Assembly: GCA_037126765.1 (NCBI GenBank)
Contig: JBBCBC010000016.1
Coordinates: forward strand, 11,830,728 to 11,894,727
Direction: 5' to 3'
Length of the DNA stretch: 64,000 bases
DNA from: Stenogyne calaminthoides
Taxonomy: Eukaryota > Streptophyta > Magnoliopsida > Lamiales > Lamiaceae
Under the pieces are notes generated by a model that searched no databases, was not told the origin of the DNA, and saw nothing but the letters and a program-made list of their open reading frames with translations. This document shows positions 10,755 to 22,714 of this stretch, piece after piece (the first letter of the stretch is position 1; every line of letters begins with the position of its first letter). Position numbers and translations under genes: made by a program.

Positions 10755-12617
10755 TCATGCCCCCCTCCAGCGATGCTGCGTAGCACCGACGGTCGCGTGA
10801 AGACGAAGGGAAGCGGTGGCGGATTCCCAAACGGGAAAACCCTAGATTGCAGAGCCGGTAAAAACGACGAACCAGGGAGACAAAAGGGGAAAATCGAAGC
10901 CAAGCAACAACTTAAGCAAAACACCCCCAAATTAAAATAGTCAAAGGGGTGCGGTCTGTTCTAAACAGTCGTGCCCCAAATAAAAAAAATTCAAAAATCT
11001 TTTAATTATGCAATTAAAATTAGAGCTTGAAGCTCTGATACCACTGTTGGAATGTAGAGGCACGTAAACACGTAATACATGCGCAGCAGAAATAAACAGT
11101 TCACCAACAACGAACACGTAATTGCATAATTAAACAGTAAACCATACTTATATTTCTCTACTATGGTATCCACGTAATCCCCGTTCATGGACTTGAACAG
11201 ATTTTCCAGCGTTGAATCTGAGATGGAATTTTCTAGAAAAATTCATATTCTAGATTTTATGGAGAAAATATGAATTCTTGTATTATGAATTCCCAAGAGC
11301 TCATATATATAGGGGAGGCCTAGCTTAAATCTTAAGCTACCTGATTAGGAAATAAAATCCCTAATCTAATAAAATAAATCTCTCAGATTTATTTCCCAAA
11401 TATAAAATCTCTACGGATTTAATTCTCATGTATATCAAATCTCTACGGATTTGATTTCATATATATTAAATCCTATAATAATATTCCATATATTATTATT
11501 AGGAATCCTATTTAATTAAATCCAATTAATTAAACATTAATAATAATTAATTCCAAATTAATCTATCATTAATTAATTCTCCATAAATTAAATATTAAAT
11601 CTAATTTAACATTTAATCAACCAACTATAATCCTTAAAAGGGAACTACTTATTGTGTGACCCATAGGCCCTCATATATTGAGCGATTAGTCAAACTAACG
11701 GTCTTAATTGAACCCTAGACAATAAATCAGGCATTCTCAATATATGAGGTATGTTGCAAGAAACGTGCAACTACCTGTAACTAAAACTTGGGCTATTAAG
11801 ATTTCCTCCTTTCATTCGCGAATACTCGATTAAGTCTTTAACATGATGAAGTGTCTATTCAAATAACTTAATCATATTATCTCTAATCACTAATTGATCA
11901 TATATGTCATACTTAGCCACAAAGTCTAAGTTGACGTGCATCGGTCGATGACTTAGATCCAATTATGATGAGAAGATGAGTATTCTCTCTAAATCCACAT
12001 TGAGGAATGAATCATATTCTTGACTCAACTACCACGCACATGCACTTCGTGATGAACTCAATTCAAGTCATATCTACCCATGGAAGGGTGCAAGCGTCGG
12101 TCATGGTCAAAGTTCATCACTCCACACATGTCGTGCTTATTGACCTCAAGTCAAAGGAGTATCGCATCTCTCCCACTAACCGAGACACACGTAGACACAT
12201 ATTGTGGACTTACATCAAACGGTTTCTCGGATAGGTATACCAATACCCACTAAGGTATTTGTGTATCCATCATGAAATACCTAGTATCTCATAGTAAGTA
12301 AGATCTTACTACACTCTCTAAGAGTATGATGCAGATCGCACACCAATCTCAATTGCATCATCAATATCCCATTCTTGATGATCCTTGATCGGGACCATTT
12401 GAGAATCATGCTTAAGTCATCCTAGTTCTTACAACCTCAATGACATCAATGACTCATGGAAACACTTGCATGAATAAATGCAAACAATCAAACATAATAT
12501 TCGAACAAGTGTATTGTCATATATTAATATTAAATGAACTATAATATTAAATCAAACTGGATATCATCGAGTATTATGTCCTTACAATAGATTGTCTCTA
12601 GGATACTAACACTAACA
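10755..12617 (-). mobile_element. Ty1/copia family B 5' LTR plus leader, internally truncated
   Basis: Minus-strand fragment: LTR 11045-12617, primer site TGGTATCAGAGC (complement at 11032-11043) and leader to about 10755. Nothing of gag, pol or the second LTR remains. Reverse transcriptase of the host element resumes at the leader edge. The LTR ends TGTTAGTGTTAGT and CATTCCAACA match the start of the LTR at 21085, defining family B. The missing part was probably removed by a deletion that stopped at the host junction. Confidence 0.8.
11045..12617 (-). repeat. Family B LTR (1573 bp)
   Basis: Plus-strand sequence runs from TGTTGGAATG to AACACTAACA. It joins the primer site across one base (11044). 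Its minus-strand start is shared with the truncated LTR at 21085-21283, including the region around CCATGAGTCATTGA. Confidence 0.85.
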
Positions 12618-13240
12618 ACCCCCATGTCTGACAAAACCTTTACATCGTTTCCAATGAGCAGAATATCATCTACGTACAGTACTAAGAATACCAAGGTAGT
12701 TCTGTCACACTTCTTATACACACAACTCTCGAATTTGTTTTGATCAAACCCATAAGATTTTATTACCTTATCAAAACATTGGTTCCAAGTGCGAGATGCT
12801 TGCTTTAGTCCATAAATGGACTTCCTCAGCTTGCAAACAAGATGTTGTTGGCCTTTCGTAATAAAACCTTCGGGGCTGTTGCAAATAGATTTTCTCACCA
12901 AGACTTCCGTTTAGGAAAGCTGTCTTGACATCCATTTGTCATATCTCAAAATCTAGATGTGCAGTTATTGCCAAGAGAATACGGATGGACTTAAGCATGG
13001 CTACGGGCGAAAAGGTTTCTTCATAATCGATTCCCTCTTCTGAGTGTATCCCTTTGCCACTAGCCTAGCTTTAAAGGTTTCTACCTTCCCGTTTGGTCCT
13101 ACTTTCCTCTTGTAGACCCATTTTAATCTAATGGGTTTTACCCCACTGGGTGGTTCAACTAGCTCCCACACTCGATTATGGTCCATTGAGCCCATTTCGA
13201 CTTCCATCGCAGTTTGCCAGGATTCTGAATCCTTGTCTTG
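12618..13240 (-). pseudogene. copia reverse transcriptase N-terminal part
   Basis: Minus-strand remnants of the polymerase domain: VWELVEPPSGVKPIRLKWVY and FKARLVAKGYTQ (about 13080-13200), then LRKSIYGLKQASRTWN and the catalytic YVDD at about 12662-12673. A frameshift at about 12900-13030 separates the halves. The domain is cut after GNDVKVLSDMG by the family B LTR and continues at 10754. Inactive. Confidence 0.85.
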
Positions 13241-13322
13241 GACCGCCTCTCTGTAGGACCAGGGGTTTGATTCACTATCCTAGGGGATCAAATCCGAAGA
13301 TTCTCCTATCCCCATGAATCTT

Positions 13323-14530
13323 TCAGGTTGTCGGTGTGACGCTTGGTATATCAACTTGTACAGTTGGTATAGAAGTTTGCCCTCTTAATTCATCTAAGGT
13401 AATCTCACTTTTGGGCTTGCGAATGCTCATATAGTCTTCTTCCAAGAATCTAAAGTGCGTATTGATTACCACCTTTTGATCTTCGGGACCATAGAACATG
13501 CACCCCTTCGTTCCCATGGGATACCCTATAAACAGCCTTAGCTCCGAACGTGCATCCAACTTACCGGCTTTCTTGTCTAGCACGTATGCTGGACAACTCT
13601 CTCGGGGTTTTGGGAACCGATTTGGATGTACTAAGTTCAGAACATAAGCCGTTGTTTCCAAGGCGTGACCCCAAAATGATTTGGGTAGATCTGAATAACT
13701 CATCATGGATCTGACCATTTCTAAGAGTGTTTTGTTTCTTCGTTCTGCAATCCCATTTTGTTGAGGGGTTCTGGGTGCAGTCAACTGGGAAACAATACCC
13801 TCGTCTGATATGTAGTTCAAAAACTCATTGCTGAGGTATTCACCTCCACGATCAGATTTTGGAAACTTGATACTCTTTTCCTTATGCTTCTTAGCTTCGG
13901 CTTTGAACTCTTTGAATTTATCAAAGGTTTCCGATTTGTGCTTCATAAGTAAAATGTACACCCGAACCTTGAGTAATCATCGATGAAAGTCACGAAATAC
14001 TCGTAGCCACCTCTAACTTTGGTTGACATTGGACCACACACGTCAGTGTGAATGATTTCCAACACTTCTATGGCTCCAGTCCCCTTGGCTCCAAATGCCC
14101 TCTTCGTCATTTTACCCTCTAAACATGATTCGCAAGTTGGAAATGGTTCTAGATGTAGGTCCTTCAGTGAACCATCTTTCACCAACCTTTGAATCATATT
14201 CAGATTAATATGACCTAATCTGAGATGCCAAAGAAGTGTTTCGTTCACGTTATTTGAATGTTTTCTCTTATTGTTCGAGACAGTCGATGTGTTATAAGAT
14301 GCATTTTGTGAGTGGTGTGCACAATTAATAGTATAGAGATTATTCTGTAAAGTTCCATGACTGGTAAACACATCGTTACGAAAAATAGTAACTTGCTTAT
14401 TAAAACGAACAGAATATCCATCATAATATAGTTTAGAAACTGAAATAAGGTTTTTCTGAAAAACAGGAACATAAAGAACATCTCTCAAAACTAAAACTCT
14501 GTCTTCAAAAGACAGGTGCACGTCTCCCAC
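13323..14530 (-). pseudogene. copia integrase (two overlapping frames)
   Basis: Best preserved part of this element. The first frame (14530-13943) has the pre-integrase zinc-binding region with LLWHLRLGHINLNM and CESCLEGK, then the first catalytic Asp in IHTDVCGPM. After a frameshift at about 13950, the second frame (13961-13323) has the second Asp in KSDRGGEYL and the Glu in QQNGIAERRNKTL, so all DDE residues remain. Integrase inserts the cDNA into host DNA. The frameshift makes this copy non-functional. Confidence 0.87.
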
Positions 14531-15165
14531 TACTTCAGCTGCTACCCTCGTAGCATCGCCTAGTGTGATGAGGATCTCACTTTCACTAAGTTGTTGGGTC
14601 AGCTTGAACCCCTGTAACGTGAAACAAACATGATCAGTGAATCCCGTATCTACTACCCATGAATGGGGAGCATACGCCGCTAATCAAGTTTCAACAACTA
14701 GTGCATGAGAATTACCTTTCTTTCTAGCCCTCTTGGGCTTGGAACAGGTAGACCTCCGATCTTTTGTCGGTCTTTTTCGTTTGTCGATCTTTTTCTTGAC
14801 ACCTTTTAATGCCATTTTCCACGGGGACAAATACCGTATGGCTATCTTAGTCGCTTTACGAATCTGGTGAGTGAAGAATTCATTAAGATCTATCGAAATA
14901 ATTGCAATGGTTTTCAAGTCCTGGTGTCTGTGTTTCAACACATTTGACGTTGAACTCAAGGTGATGCACTTAGCCATTTCATTTGAGCTCAACCATTGCT
15001 TATGATATTTCTCACATTCGTAGTCTGAGAGAGTCTAGGTTTATCAAGGAAGGACTTATGATATTGCATTGTCGAGATAATAATTTCCAATCTACATAGT
15101 TTTCTATACAATTCTATTGACTTTAAGTATATTAACAGTGGATTAAAAAGTTGCGACATGCTGAA
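14531..15165 (-). pseudogene. copia protease and internally deleted gag
   Basis: On the minus strand, gag starts with a degenerate MSQLFNPL (about 15165), keeps a short N-terminal region and AKCITLSSTSNVL (about 14970). It then jumps to CSKPKRARKKGNSHALVVET, which is the end of the zinc knuckle found intact at 7781-7822 in the plus copy. The middle of gag and the first knuckle residues are therefore deleted. Protease follows, with HSWVVDTG at about 14660 and TDHVCFTLQGF. No capsid function is possible. Confidence 0.75.
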
Positions 15166-16657
15166 CCGAAATAAATAACAATTGTATAAGCACAAAATTA
15201 TCACATAATTTTGATCACATTATTCATATAAAAATCTCAAAACAATATGAATATGCATCAGCCAACATCTCAAAACAATTTAAATAGGTCACATGGGGTG
15301 AACTGTTTATTTAAACACATTCAAGCAGGTTACAAACAAGAACAGTTACTAACCTTTAATTCACAATTAATAGTCGGCTCCTACTTGACCAATATAAAAT
15401 TGACAGGGACTTCGAGGAAGTATATGCATATCAATTTTATACCTAAGCAATAACCATGATTAAATACAGAATTATTATTTCGTTTTGAACAAGCCTCGAG
15501 GGAAGGGTCATCGTGGCCACTAATAATAATTCACAATCTTCCTTTTGGGAATTTATTCATGTGAAATCTATCTTTTGGCCGTTCCGAGGGGGAAATTTCT
15601 TCAAAAGAATTCACAAATAAATAAATCATGGAGGTCAAAATTGACGTAATTTTATTATCCGGAATAAAATTGTCAATAAATAAAACATACTTAGTAATTT
15701 TCGAAAGTGAGATTTTCTTTTTTGACAATTCAAATAACATGCAAACACATTAACAAATAATAATTCATGAAATTAAAACAAGCATCATGATAAAATAATC
15801 AAGTTGGGCACGCACATCCAACTGTCATGGTTTGAATTTCAAGTCTCGATCTTGATAAATCGTCTCTTTGTTGGCCTTCGTCGTTCGCCTAGAAAAACTC
15901 CCATTGAAACCGCAACAATTATTTAAAAAATATCCTCCGTTTCGGGTTAGGACGATGTCTGGCAACGGGTAGCTCATGGCCCGGAACGCGAGTCCGCTTG
16001 CGCATAGGCGCACGCCCCTGTCCGAGGCCGGCCATCCCATGCCCGTCGCCCACGGCATAAGCATGCAAGGAGCATCACCCGGACGCATCCCTGCACACCC
16101 ATGCGCGTGCCCGTCCTGGGTCCTGCGCCCCAGCATTGCCCAGCCCTGTCCGCATGTGCGCCTATGCGCGCGCCCGCATGCGGCTCGCCCTACGCTAAGC
16201 ATCGCCCGTGCTTGCCCGTGCGCGCGTCTGCCCTGCCCCATACGCGACCGCCTAGCGATGCGCGCGGTCGCTAGGACTCCGCCCTAGCCCGCGTGCTTCG
16301 CCTTGGCTCGTGTACATCCGGGCACTTGGACGTTCATCTTTAATTCTTCGTCTCCGTCTTCATTCTCGATTCGGTTACAATTTACTTATGAAAAATAAAT
16401 AAACCTAGATCTAGACTAGTCTATTACATTGAACAAATCAAATAAATTCTAATCTACTAGTGGATTTTCTCACGAGGCAAAACGAATTCAAACGAATCGA
16501 ATTAAAAAACAATAATTTATTTGCATGTAAATAAGCACATTAAAATACCATGACAATTGGATACCTGCAAAACAAATCTAACATTCTACTATCCAGTTTC
16601 AATTTTAATGAACAATAATTTTAAATTATAGTTTAAAAGATCAGAGCCCGAATCAGG
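15166..16657 (-). other. Family A untranslated leader
   Basis: About 1.5 kb between the primer site and gag. About 15390-15560 matches 1-190 in reverse. A GC-rich island lies at about 15955-16320 in otherwise AT-rich sequence. It contains inverted repeats such as GCGACCGC (about 16244) paired with GCGGTCGC (about 16265). ORFs in the island on both strands are compositional artefacts. Confidence 0.7.
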
Positions 16658-16669
16658 GCTCTGATACCA
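16658..16669 (-). other. Primer binding site of minus-strand family A element
   Basis: The reverse complement is TGGTATCAGAGC, the plant initiator-tRNA-Met primer site, two bases from the LTR edge at 16672. Confidence 0.85.
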
Positions 16670-16671
16670 GT

Positions 16672-18515
16672 TGTTGGGATACTATATGCTAGGATCTATC
16701 GGGATGACCTCATAAACACAAATTTAAATTAAAGATTATTACTAGCATGAATTTACCTACGTGAATTCAAATAATAAACAATCCAACAATAACATAAAAA
16801 TAATAATACACGTAAAAGATCCTAGCATGCAGAATTTCTTGGAGTTTACGTAAATGTACCCGTTGGAGAGACGGTCTGAGACAGGCAGGATCAGGTATCT
16901 GGCAACCAACCAAAAGTCCATCCTAAGTATTCCAAAGTCCTTGCTCAACAACCTTGGTGGAAGGTTCTCCAATGAACAATTATAAAACAAAGAAAAATTA
17001 AATGATTTGTTGCACCACCTTTGTGGATTTCTAATATTTTCAGCACATGGAATTGTGTTGGGGATAAAAGATTCATCCCCTATTTATAATAGATGGGGGG
17101 GGGATGAAAATTTGAGCCAAAATAGGGTTAGGAAAGATATTTTCTTGATCTCCAAGAAATCTTGAATATATCCCATATATTCTTCTTTCCATGTGTATTT
17201 TTCTCACAAAAATCTCACACCCTTATTTAGCCACTATTTTTTAAAATAATAGGGTAGGTTTGCAAGATTGGATCTTTCTTGAATTATGAGATATTCTTGT
17301 ATTCCAAGAATACATATCTTTCTCCATAAAATCTTTCCAAGAAAATCTTTCTTCCCTTTTATTTCTCTATAATTCGAAAATTACTATTAAAGAAACCAAG
17401 TGGGAGGTTTCTTGAATTTATGGGATAATCTTGTATTCCAAGAATACTTATCTCCTTTCCATAAAATGTTTTCAAGAAAATTCTTCTCCTTCTTTTCCTT
17501 TAATATTTTTGAAATTTAAGGAAAAATATGCAACATAATATTTAATTTATTTTAAACACATTTTCATTTAATGGACTTTAATTGGGCTAATTGAGGGGCC
17601 TTTAGGAGAATTAAGATGGACCTCCCAATGGGCTTCTGAATTCCAATATTGGGCCACAATATTATTCAGCCCATTAATATTAATTAATTTCACTATATAA
17701 TTAATATTGCACTATCCAACTTAACCCATATTACGGTAATATGGCTCCCGGTTATTATTTCCCGTGTTTAAAATTATTTTGTACATTAATTAATTAAGCC
17801 ACTGAAAAGCTTTATATTAATTAATATATTTATCCTTTGAGTAAGGGCAACTCAACATTATTATTCATACCGAAAAATTAATTCCACTTGCAAGATTTGG
17901 TATGATAAATGTTCTGAGCCCACCAAGGGGACTAATCATGCAAGACTCTCCAAGCACACGATTCTCTGTATTAATTTAGCAACTGTCATGTAATTAATAT
18001 TATTGCCCAAGATATAGGGTATCGAAGTCGCAGTGATTCTCTTCCCTTTATAAGTCAAAGTAATAATAACTAATCACAAACAGTCCTTATTAAGTGACAG
18101 AGATTAAGAAATCAACAACCACTGAGGTCTAACTCTTCATCCCATAAGTCAGTGCGAATGAGTTTATCCTTTCTGTAGATCCGCTTCAGTGCCTCAAATG
18201 CACTAGTGTAAACTCTTGGTCAAGACATGTCAATCTGAGTCTTACACATCAACTTCTACCAATAGATTGTTCGGATCTATCTAGGTTGTGAAACACGCAC
18301 TTTTTTATAAGGGCCTATTAACGTGATCTTTTGTAATCTGGTATCACCACGTTAACTACAGTGTAACACGTGCTTTCTATGAATGGTTTGCAATAAATAT
18401 ATATAACATTCAATCATATTTAAAGCAACAGTGATAAATAATTTATTTCAGTAAATAAGTGTTTAATACATAGGTTATACAAAGTAAAAGCATACTTTCA
18501 CGTATAACCCCAACA
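16672..18515 (-). repeat. 5' LTR of minus-strand family A element, with 133-bp duplication
   Basis: 1844 bp, TGTTGGGATACT to CCCCAACA on the plus strand. It is 134 bp longer than the other two family A LTRs. A segment starting CTTGAATTATGAG at 17278 recurs as CTTGAATTTATGGG at 17411, a tandem duplication of about 133 bp that accounts for the extra length. The two LTRs of this element differ widely elsewhere too. Confidence 0.85.
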
Positions 18516-21073
18516 GTTGGGGCTGTCACAGTCCACCTACATAGATAAGGTGCTGAAGCGATTTGCAATGGAGAACTCTAAGAGAGGTTTTCTACCAACA
18601 TGTCATGGGATAAAGCTGTCTAAGAAGGATTGTCCTTCCACAGAAGCTGACTTCCGTATATGAAGGACATATCATATGCATTTGCAATTGGTTCCATCAT
18701 GTACGACATGACTTGCACTAGGCCTGATGTGGCCTTCGCTGTAAGCATCACTCGTAGATACCAACAGAATCCATGTGAACCTCACTAGATTACTGTCAAT
18801 AACATTCTAAAGTACCTCAGTCATACTAAAGATTGTTGTCTTGTCTACGAAGGACAGTCAGAGCTAGTTGCAATTGGCTATGCTGAAGCCAATTTCCAGT
18901 CCGACTGTGATGATTACAAGTTACAGTCAGGCTAAGTCTTCACTCTCAATGGTGGGGCAGTTAGTTGGAATAGTTCCAAACAAGAGACAACCGCGGACTC
19001 AACAACTGAAGCTGAGTACATTGTTGTAGCAAAAGCTACCAAAGAAGTTATCTAGATAAAACAGTTCTTAAATGAACTAGGGGTAGTTCTGAGTGCCAGC
19101 AGTCCAATAAAGTTTTATTGTGACAACACTGGTACAGTTACGCAAGCTAAGGAACCGAGATCCAATAACAAAAAAAAGCATGTACCGAGACGTTATCACT
19201 TGATACGAGAGATAATTGCTAGAGGAAAAATAGAGTTAGAACGTGTTCCCACATAAGATAATTTGGTTGATCCTTGTTGGGATTATACTGGAAAGTATGC
19301 TTTTACTTTGTATAATCACACTGAGTTTCTGTCTTATTTACTGAAATAAATTATTTATCACTGATGCTTTAAATATCATCGAATGTTACATCTATTTACT
19401 GCATAACTGTTCAATGAGAAGTACGTGTTACATTGTAGTTAATTTAGTGATACCAGATCACAAAAGATTAAATTAACAGTCTCTTGTAACTAAAAGTACA
19501 CATTCACGACCTAGATGAAAATGAACAAACCATCACGAAATGTTGAGGTGTAAGGCTCAGATTGGCTTGTCTTGACCAAGAGATTGCACCAGTGCATCAT
19601 GATGCACTGAACAGGACCTACAGGAGGATAAATTCTTCAGCACTGAAAATAGAAGAATTAGACTTCAGTGGTTCATTATTTCTTAATCTCCGTCCCTTAA
19701 ATAGGATCGTGTGCAATCAATAGTCGTTGCTTTGACTTATGATGGGAAGAGGATCATTGAGATTCAATACATTGTATCTTGGGCAATGATATTAGTTACA
19801 TGACGATTGCTAAGATTTAATACGGTGAAATGTGTGCAAGTACGTCTTGTTTGATTTGTCCCCTTGGGAGGCTCATAAGATTTATCATACTAAATCTTGC
19901 AAGTGGAATTAATTTTCGGTATGGATAATAATGTTGAGTCTTTCCTTAACCAAGGAAAAAGATGTTAATTAATATAAAGTTATTTCAGTGGCTTAAATTA
20001 ATTAATGGACTGGATAATCTTAAACACGAGAAATAATAACCAGGATTCATATTAACAGTAATATGGGTTAAGATGGATAGTGTAATATTAATTATGTAGT
20101 GGGATTAATTAATATTTATGGGCTTGAATAATATTGTGGCTCAATATTTAAAATTCAAAGTCCATTGGAAGGTTCAATCTTAATTCTCCTAAAGGCCCCC
20201 CAAGTAGCCCAAACATAAAGTCCAATAACTGAAAAAGATGTTTAAAATAAAATAAATTATTGTTGCCTATTTTTTTGCAATTTTTTCGAAAATCATGGAT
20301 AAAAGAGGGAGAAAGATTTTCTTTGAATTTTGTTATGGAATGAGGATAAGTATTCTTAGAATACAAGATTATCTCATTGAATTCAAGAAATCTCCCACTT
20401 GGCCATTCATGAAGGAATTTTCGAAAATTTCATAACATAAGGAGGGAATATTTTATTTGGGAGATATATTGGGAAATAGAATATATTGGATATATTCAAG
20501 ATTGTTTCTTGGAGAAGAAGCAAGGAAATTTCTCAATCTCCCCTAAACCCTAATTTTTCGTCCCCCCTTGTATTATAAATAGGGGATGAATTTTTCATCC
20601 CCAATGCAATTCCATGCGTTGGAAAAATTAGAAATCCACAAAGGTGGTGCAACATAATTTTTATTTTTCCTTTTGATAATTGTTCGCGAGTGTCCTACCA
20701 CCGGATTGACGAGCAAGGATTTGGGAATACTTGGGAAGGCTTTTTGGTGTGTTCGTGCGAACGGGGTCCATCTTCTAGACGGTTGCCACTTTAAGAGGTT
20801 AGTTCACGTAAACTCCTAGCTTTTCCGCATGTGTAGGATTTATGTGACGAACTTGTATGCATGATTTGTTGTTGAGTTATTATTTGAATTAATATAGGAT
20901 TAATTCATGCTAGTAATAATTTTTAGAATTAAATTTGTATTTAATATTCACCCCGAATAGATCCGTACACACTATTCCCCAACAATCCTTTCACCAAAGC
21001 TTTGAGTGTTCATGTACACACTAGACATTTTAATGGTCTAGGGGTTAGACATGTAGGTGATTGGCTCTAGTCC
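18516..21073 (+). pseudogene. copia reverse transcriptase/RNase H of family B (interrupted)
   Basis: Reads YIDKVLKRFAMENSKRGF, TCTRPDVAFAVSI, then RNase H: AIGYAEANFQSD, the SSKQETTADSTTEAEYI region and FYCDNTGTV, ending NLVDPFTKAL after the inserted LTR. A one-base loss near 18655 shifts the frame, and in-frame stops occur at about 18785, 18935, 19050 and 19250. The last part (20985-21073) resumes after the duplicated ATCCT. A decayed coding remnant. Confidence 0.82.
19275..20984 (+). mobile_element. Solo LTR of family A
   Basis: 1710 bp from TGTTGGGATTATACTGG to TTCCCCAACA, flanked by the perfect duplication ATCCT (19270-19274, 20985-20989). It is the same length as the 3' LTR at 8010-9719, in the opposite orientation. 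No internal sequence remains, so it is the product of LTR-LTR recombination. Confidence 0.92.
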
Positions 21074-21084
21074 AAGTGGAAGAT

Positions 21085-21283
21085 TGTTAGTGTTAGTGTC
21101 CTAGAGACAATCCTATTGTGAGGACATAATACTAAGATAATATTCAGTTTTGGTTTTAATATTATTATTTATTTAATATTAAATGTATCACATTACACTT
21201 GTTTGAATATTATGTTTGATTGTTTGCATTTATTCTTATTTGTGTTCCCATGAGTCATTGAGGATGTGAGAACTCAGACAGAC
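21085..21283 (+). repeat. Truncated 3' LTR of family B
   Basis: Starts TGTTAGTGTTAGTGTCC right after the polypurine tract and follows the family B LTR (minus strand of 11045-12617) for about 200 bp. Similarity ends at about 21283, the right edge of the nested cluster. Confidence 0.8.
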
Positions 21284-22259
21284 CATTTAACACTAAATAT
21301 TACAAATATAAAAAAAAACATTAAATAATGGACATTTTCAATAAAAAAAAGTAATATCAGCTCCACAGCCGTAGCCATATCATGAGACGTCTAAGGAGAT
21401 GGAGGCCAGGATCGAGGCCAGACTTCAAGCCAGATTAGATGAAAAAAATGAACGCAAATGGCGACATCTGGCCTCCCAACTCCGTCTCCCTAATAATTAT
21501 TTCATTGACCTTGACGAGGGCGATCGGCCAAGGCGGTGGCGATGGCGCTTGCTCGCTGCGGGTGGCGATGAGGGTGGCGTTCTCGGCGCGGGGCGATGGC
21601 GGTGGCGATGGCGGTGGATTCAATGATGATGATTTGCTTTGGCTTTATGGTACTGATCTTGATAATGATAATGATCCGGACAATTTTTACACATCATTGC
21701 ATTAGACACTTTTTTGAATAATTTGTGTTTTTGGTTTGAACAAATTTAATTTTCCGTATGTATATGTTATTGTTTATATCTTTTTTTTTTTTTCGGGCAA
21801 AGTTAGTTGTTAGAATTATTGTTACGTTGGCTTAAATTTAATCCAACCACAACAACAATATCACTATATAAGGACGAAATGATTTTGTTGGAAGATTCTA
21901 TAACCATGTTAGAAGATTCTATAGCCCAATCTCTATTTTTTTTTAGTGTGAAAATTATATACGGTGATGAATGGAAGAATGATAATTTAATAAACCCGTC
22001 ATGCTCGAATGTTATTCAAAATATTAATTAATTATAAAAAAAAATATCTGTTTTTTTTGTCTTGGCTTGACTTCATTCCTGCATCTGCCCCTGGCTATAT
22101 CACATCATGAATGTGTGTGCGAACAAGTTTGCTAACCCATAAATGAATATATTCGCGAACTTTCGAACTATCAGGCTTGATCCGAAGCTCGACTCAATAA
22201 ATTGAGATAGAATTAGGCTCGAGTTCGACTTGTGAAATTTAACAAACTAATATTTTCCA
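21284..22259. other. Unrecognised spacer with GGTGGCGAT-type repeat
   Basis: No gene I can name. An ORF at 21399-21626 starts with an arginine/glutamate-rich stretch (MEARIEARLQARLDEKNERK) and then becomes a translation of a GC-rich simple repeat (GGTGGCGATGGC type, about 21533-21617). The charged start resembles coiled-coil tails of plant DNA-transposon proteins, but the match is too weak to call. The rest is AT-rich. Confidence 0.35.
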
Positions 22260-22710
22260 ATCTGAGAGGTGGATAGTTAACAACTTGACCCATTTATTTA
22301 CTCTAAGGTGTCATTTATAAATCATCTACTCTAAGGTCCACTACTTTTTAGTTCCTACTCTAAAGTGCCAAAATTGGATCAAAATGTCCAAATTACCCTT
22401 ATTGAGTTTAAATTTTAAATTGAGTGAATAATGTGTTGAAATTTGATGTTAATGTGCAGATTTTAAATTATGCTAAAAAAATTTATTTATCATACCTTTT
22501 ATTTAATTAATTTTTTTAGTAATATAAAATTAGTCTAATTTTTTTTTTATTCTGCACACTTGTAAAATAATTTTGCACACCCGTAAAAAATTCTGCACAC
22601 CCCAAATTTTTTTAATCATATCTCCTTTTATTTAATTAATTTTTTTCCATTAATAAAAATTTAGCCCAAAAAAATTTTACACACCCGTAAAAAATTATGC
22701 ACAAATTTAT
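22260..22710. repeat. Partial copy of the TIR family seen at 57335-58495
   Basis: Shares ACTCTAAGGTCCACTACTTT, CCAAAATTGGAT and repeated TGCACACCCGTAAAAAA motifs with the element at 57335-58495. Only one end is recognisable, so it is probably a truncated copy. Confidence 0.55.
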
Positions 22711-22714
22711 GAGT

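Larger units (their letters stand above)
8010..18515 (-). mobile_element. Ty1/copia family A element, minus strand, probably recombinant
   Basis: Read from right to left: 5' LTR 16672-18515, primer site 16658-16669, leader, gag remnant, protease, integrase, reverse transcriptase, RNase H, polypurine tract (about 9720-9730), 3' LTR 8010-9719. A family B LTR plus leader (10755-12617) interrupts the reverse transcriptase. The flanks do not match: family A protease with AGGCG on the left, family B reverse transcriptase with GTTGG on the right. The LTRs also differ (1710 against 1844 bp). LTR and leader lengths recall Angela/BARE-type copia elements, but I cannot confirm the lineage. Confidence 0.85.
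18516..21283 (+). mobile_element. Ty1/copia family B, 3' part
   Basis: Begins abruptly at the LTR edge of the previous element inside the reverse transcriptase (LGLSQSTYIDKVLKRF). It runs through RNase H to a polypurine tract AAGTGGAAGAT (21074-21084) and a 3' LTR from 21085, which matches the family B LTR start and fades out at about 21283. A family A solo LTR interrupts it at 19275-20984. The 5' half is missing. Confidence 0.85.

Noticed and set aside
15825..16287. Overlapping ORFs of 138 and 103 codons on opposite strands
   Set aside because: They lie in the GC-rich island of a copia leader, where stop codons are rare by composition. The protein is Arg/Ala/Pro/Cys-rich with no domain.
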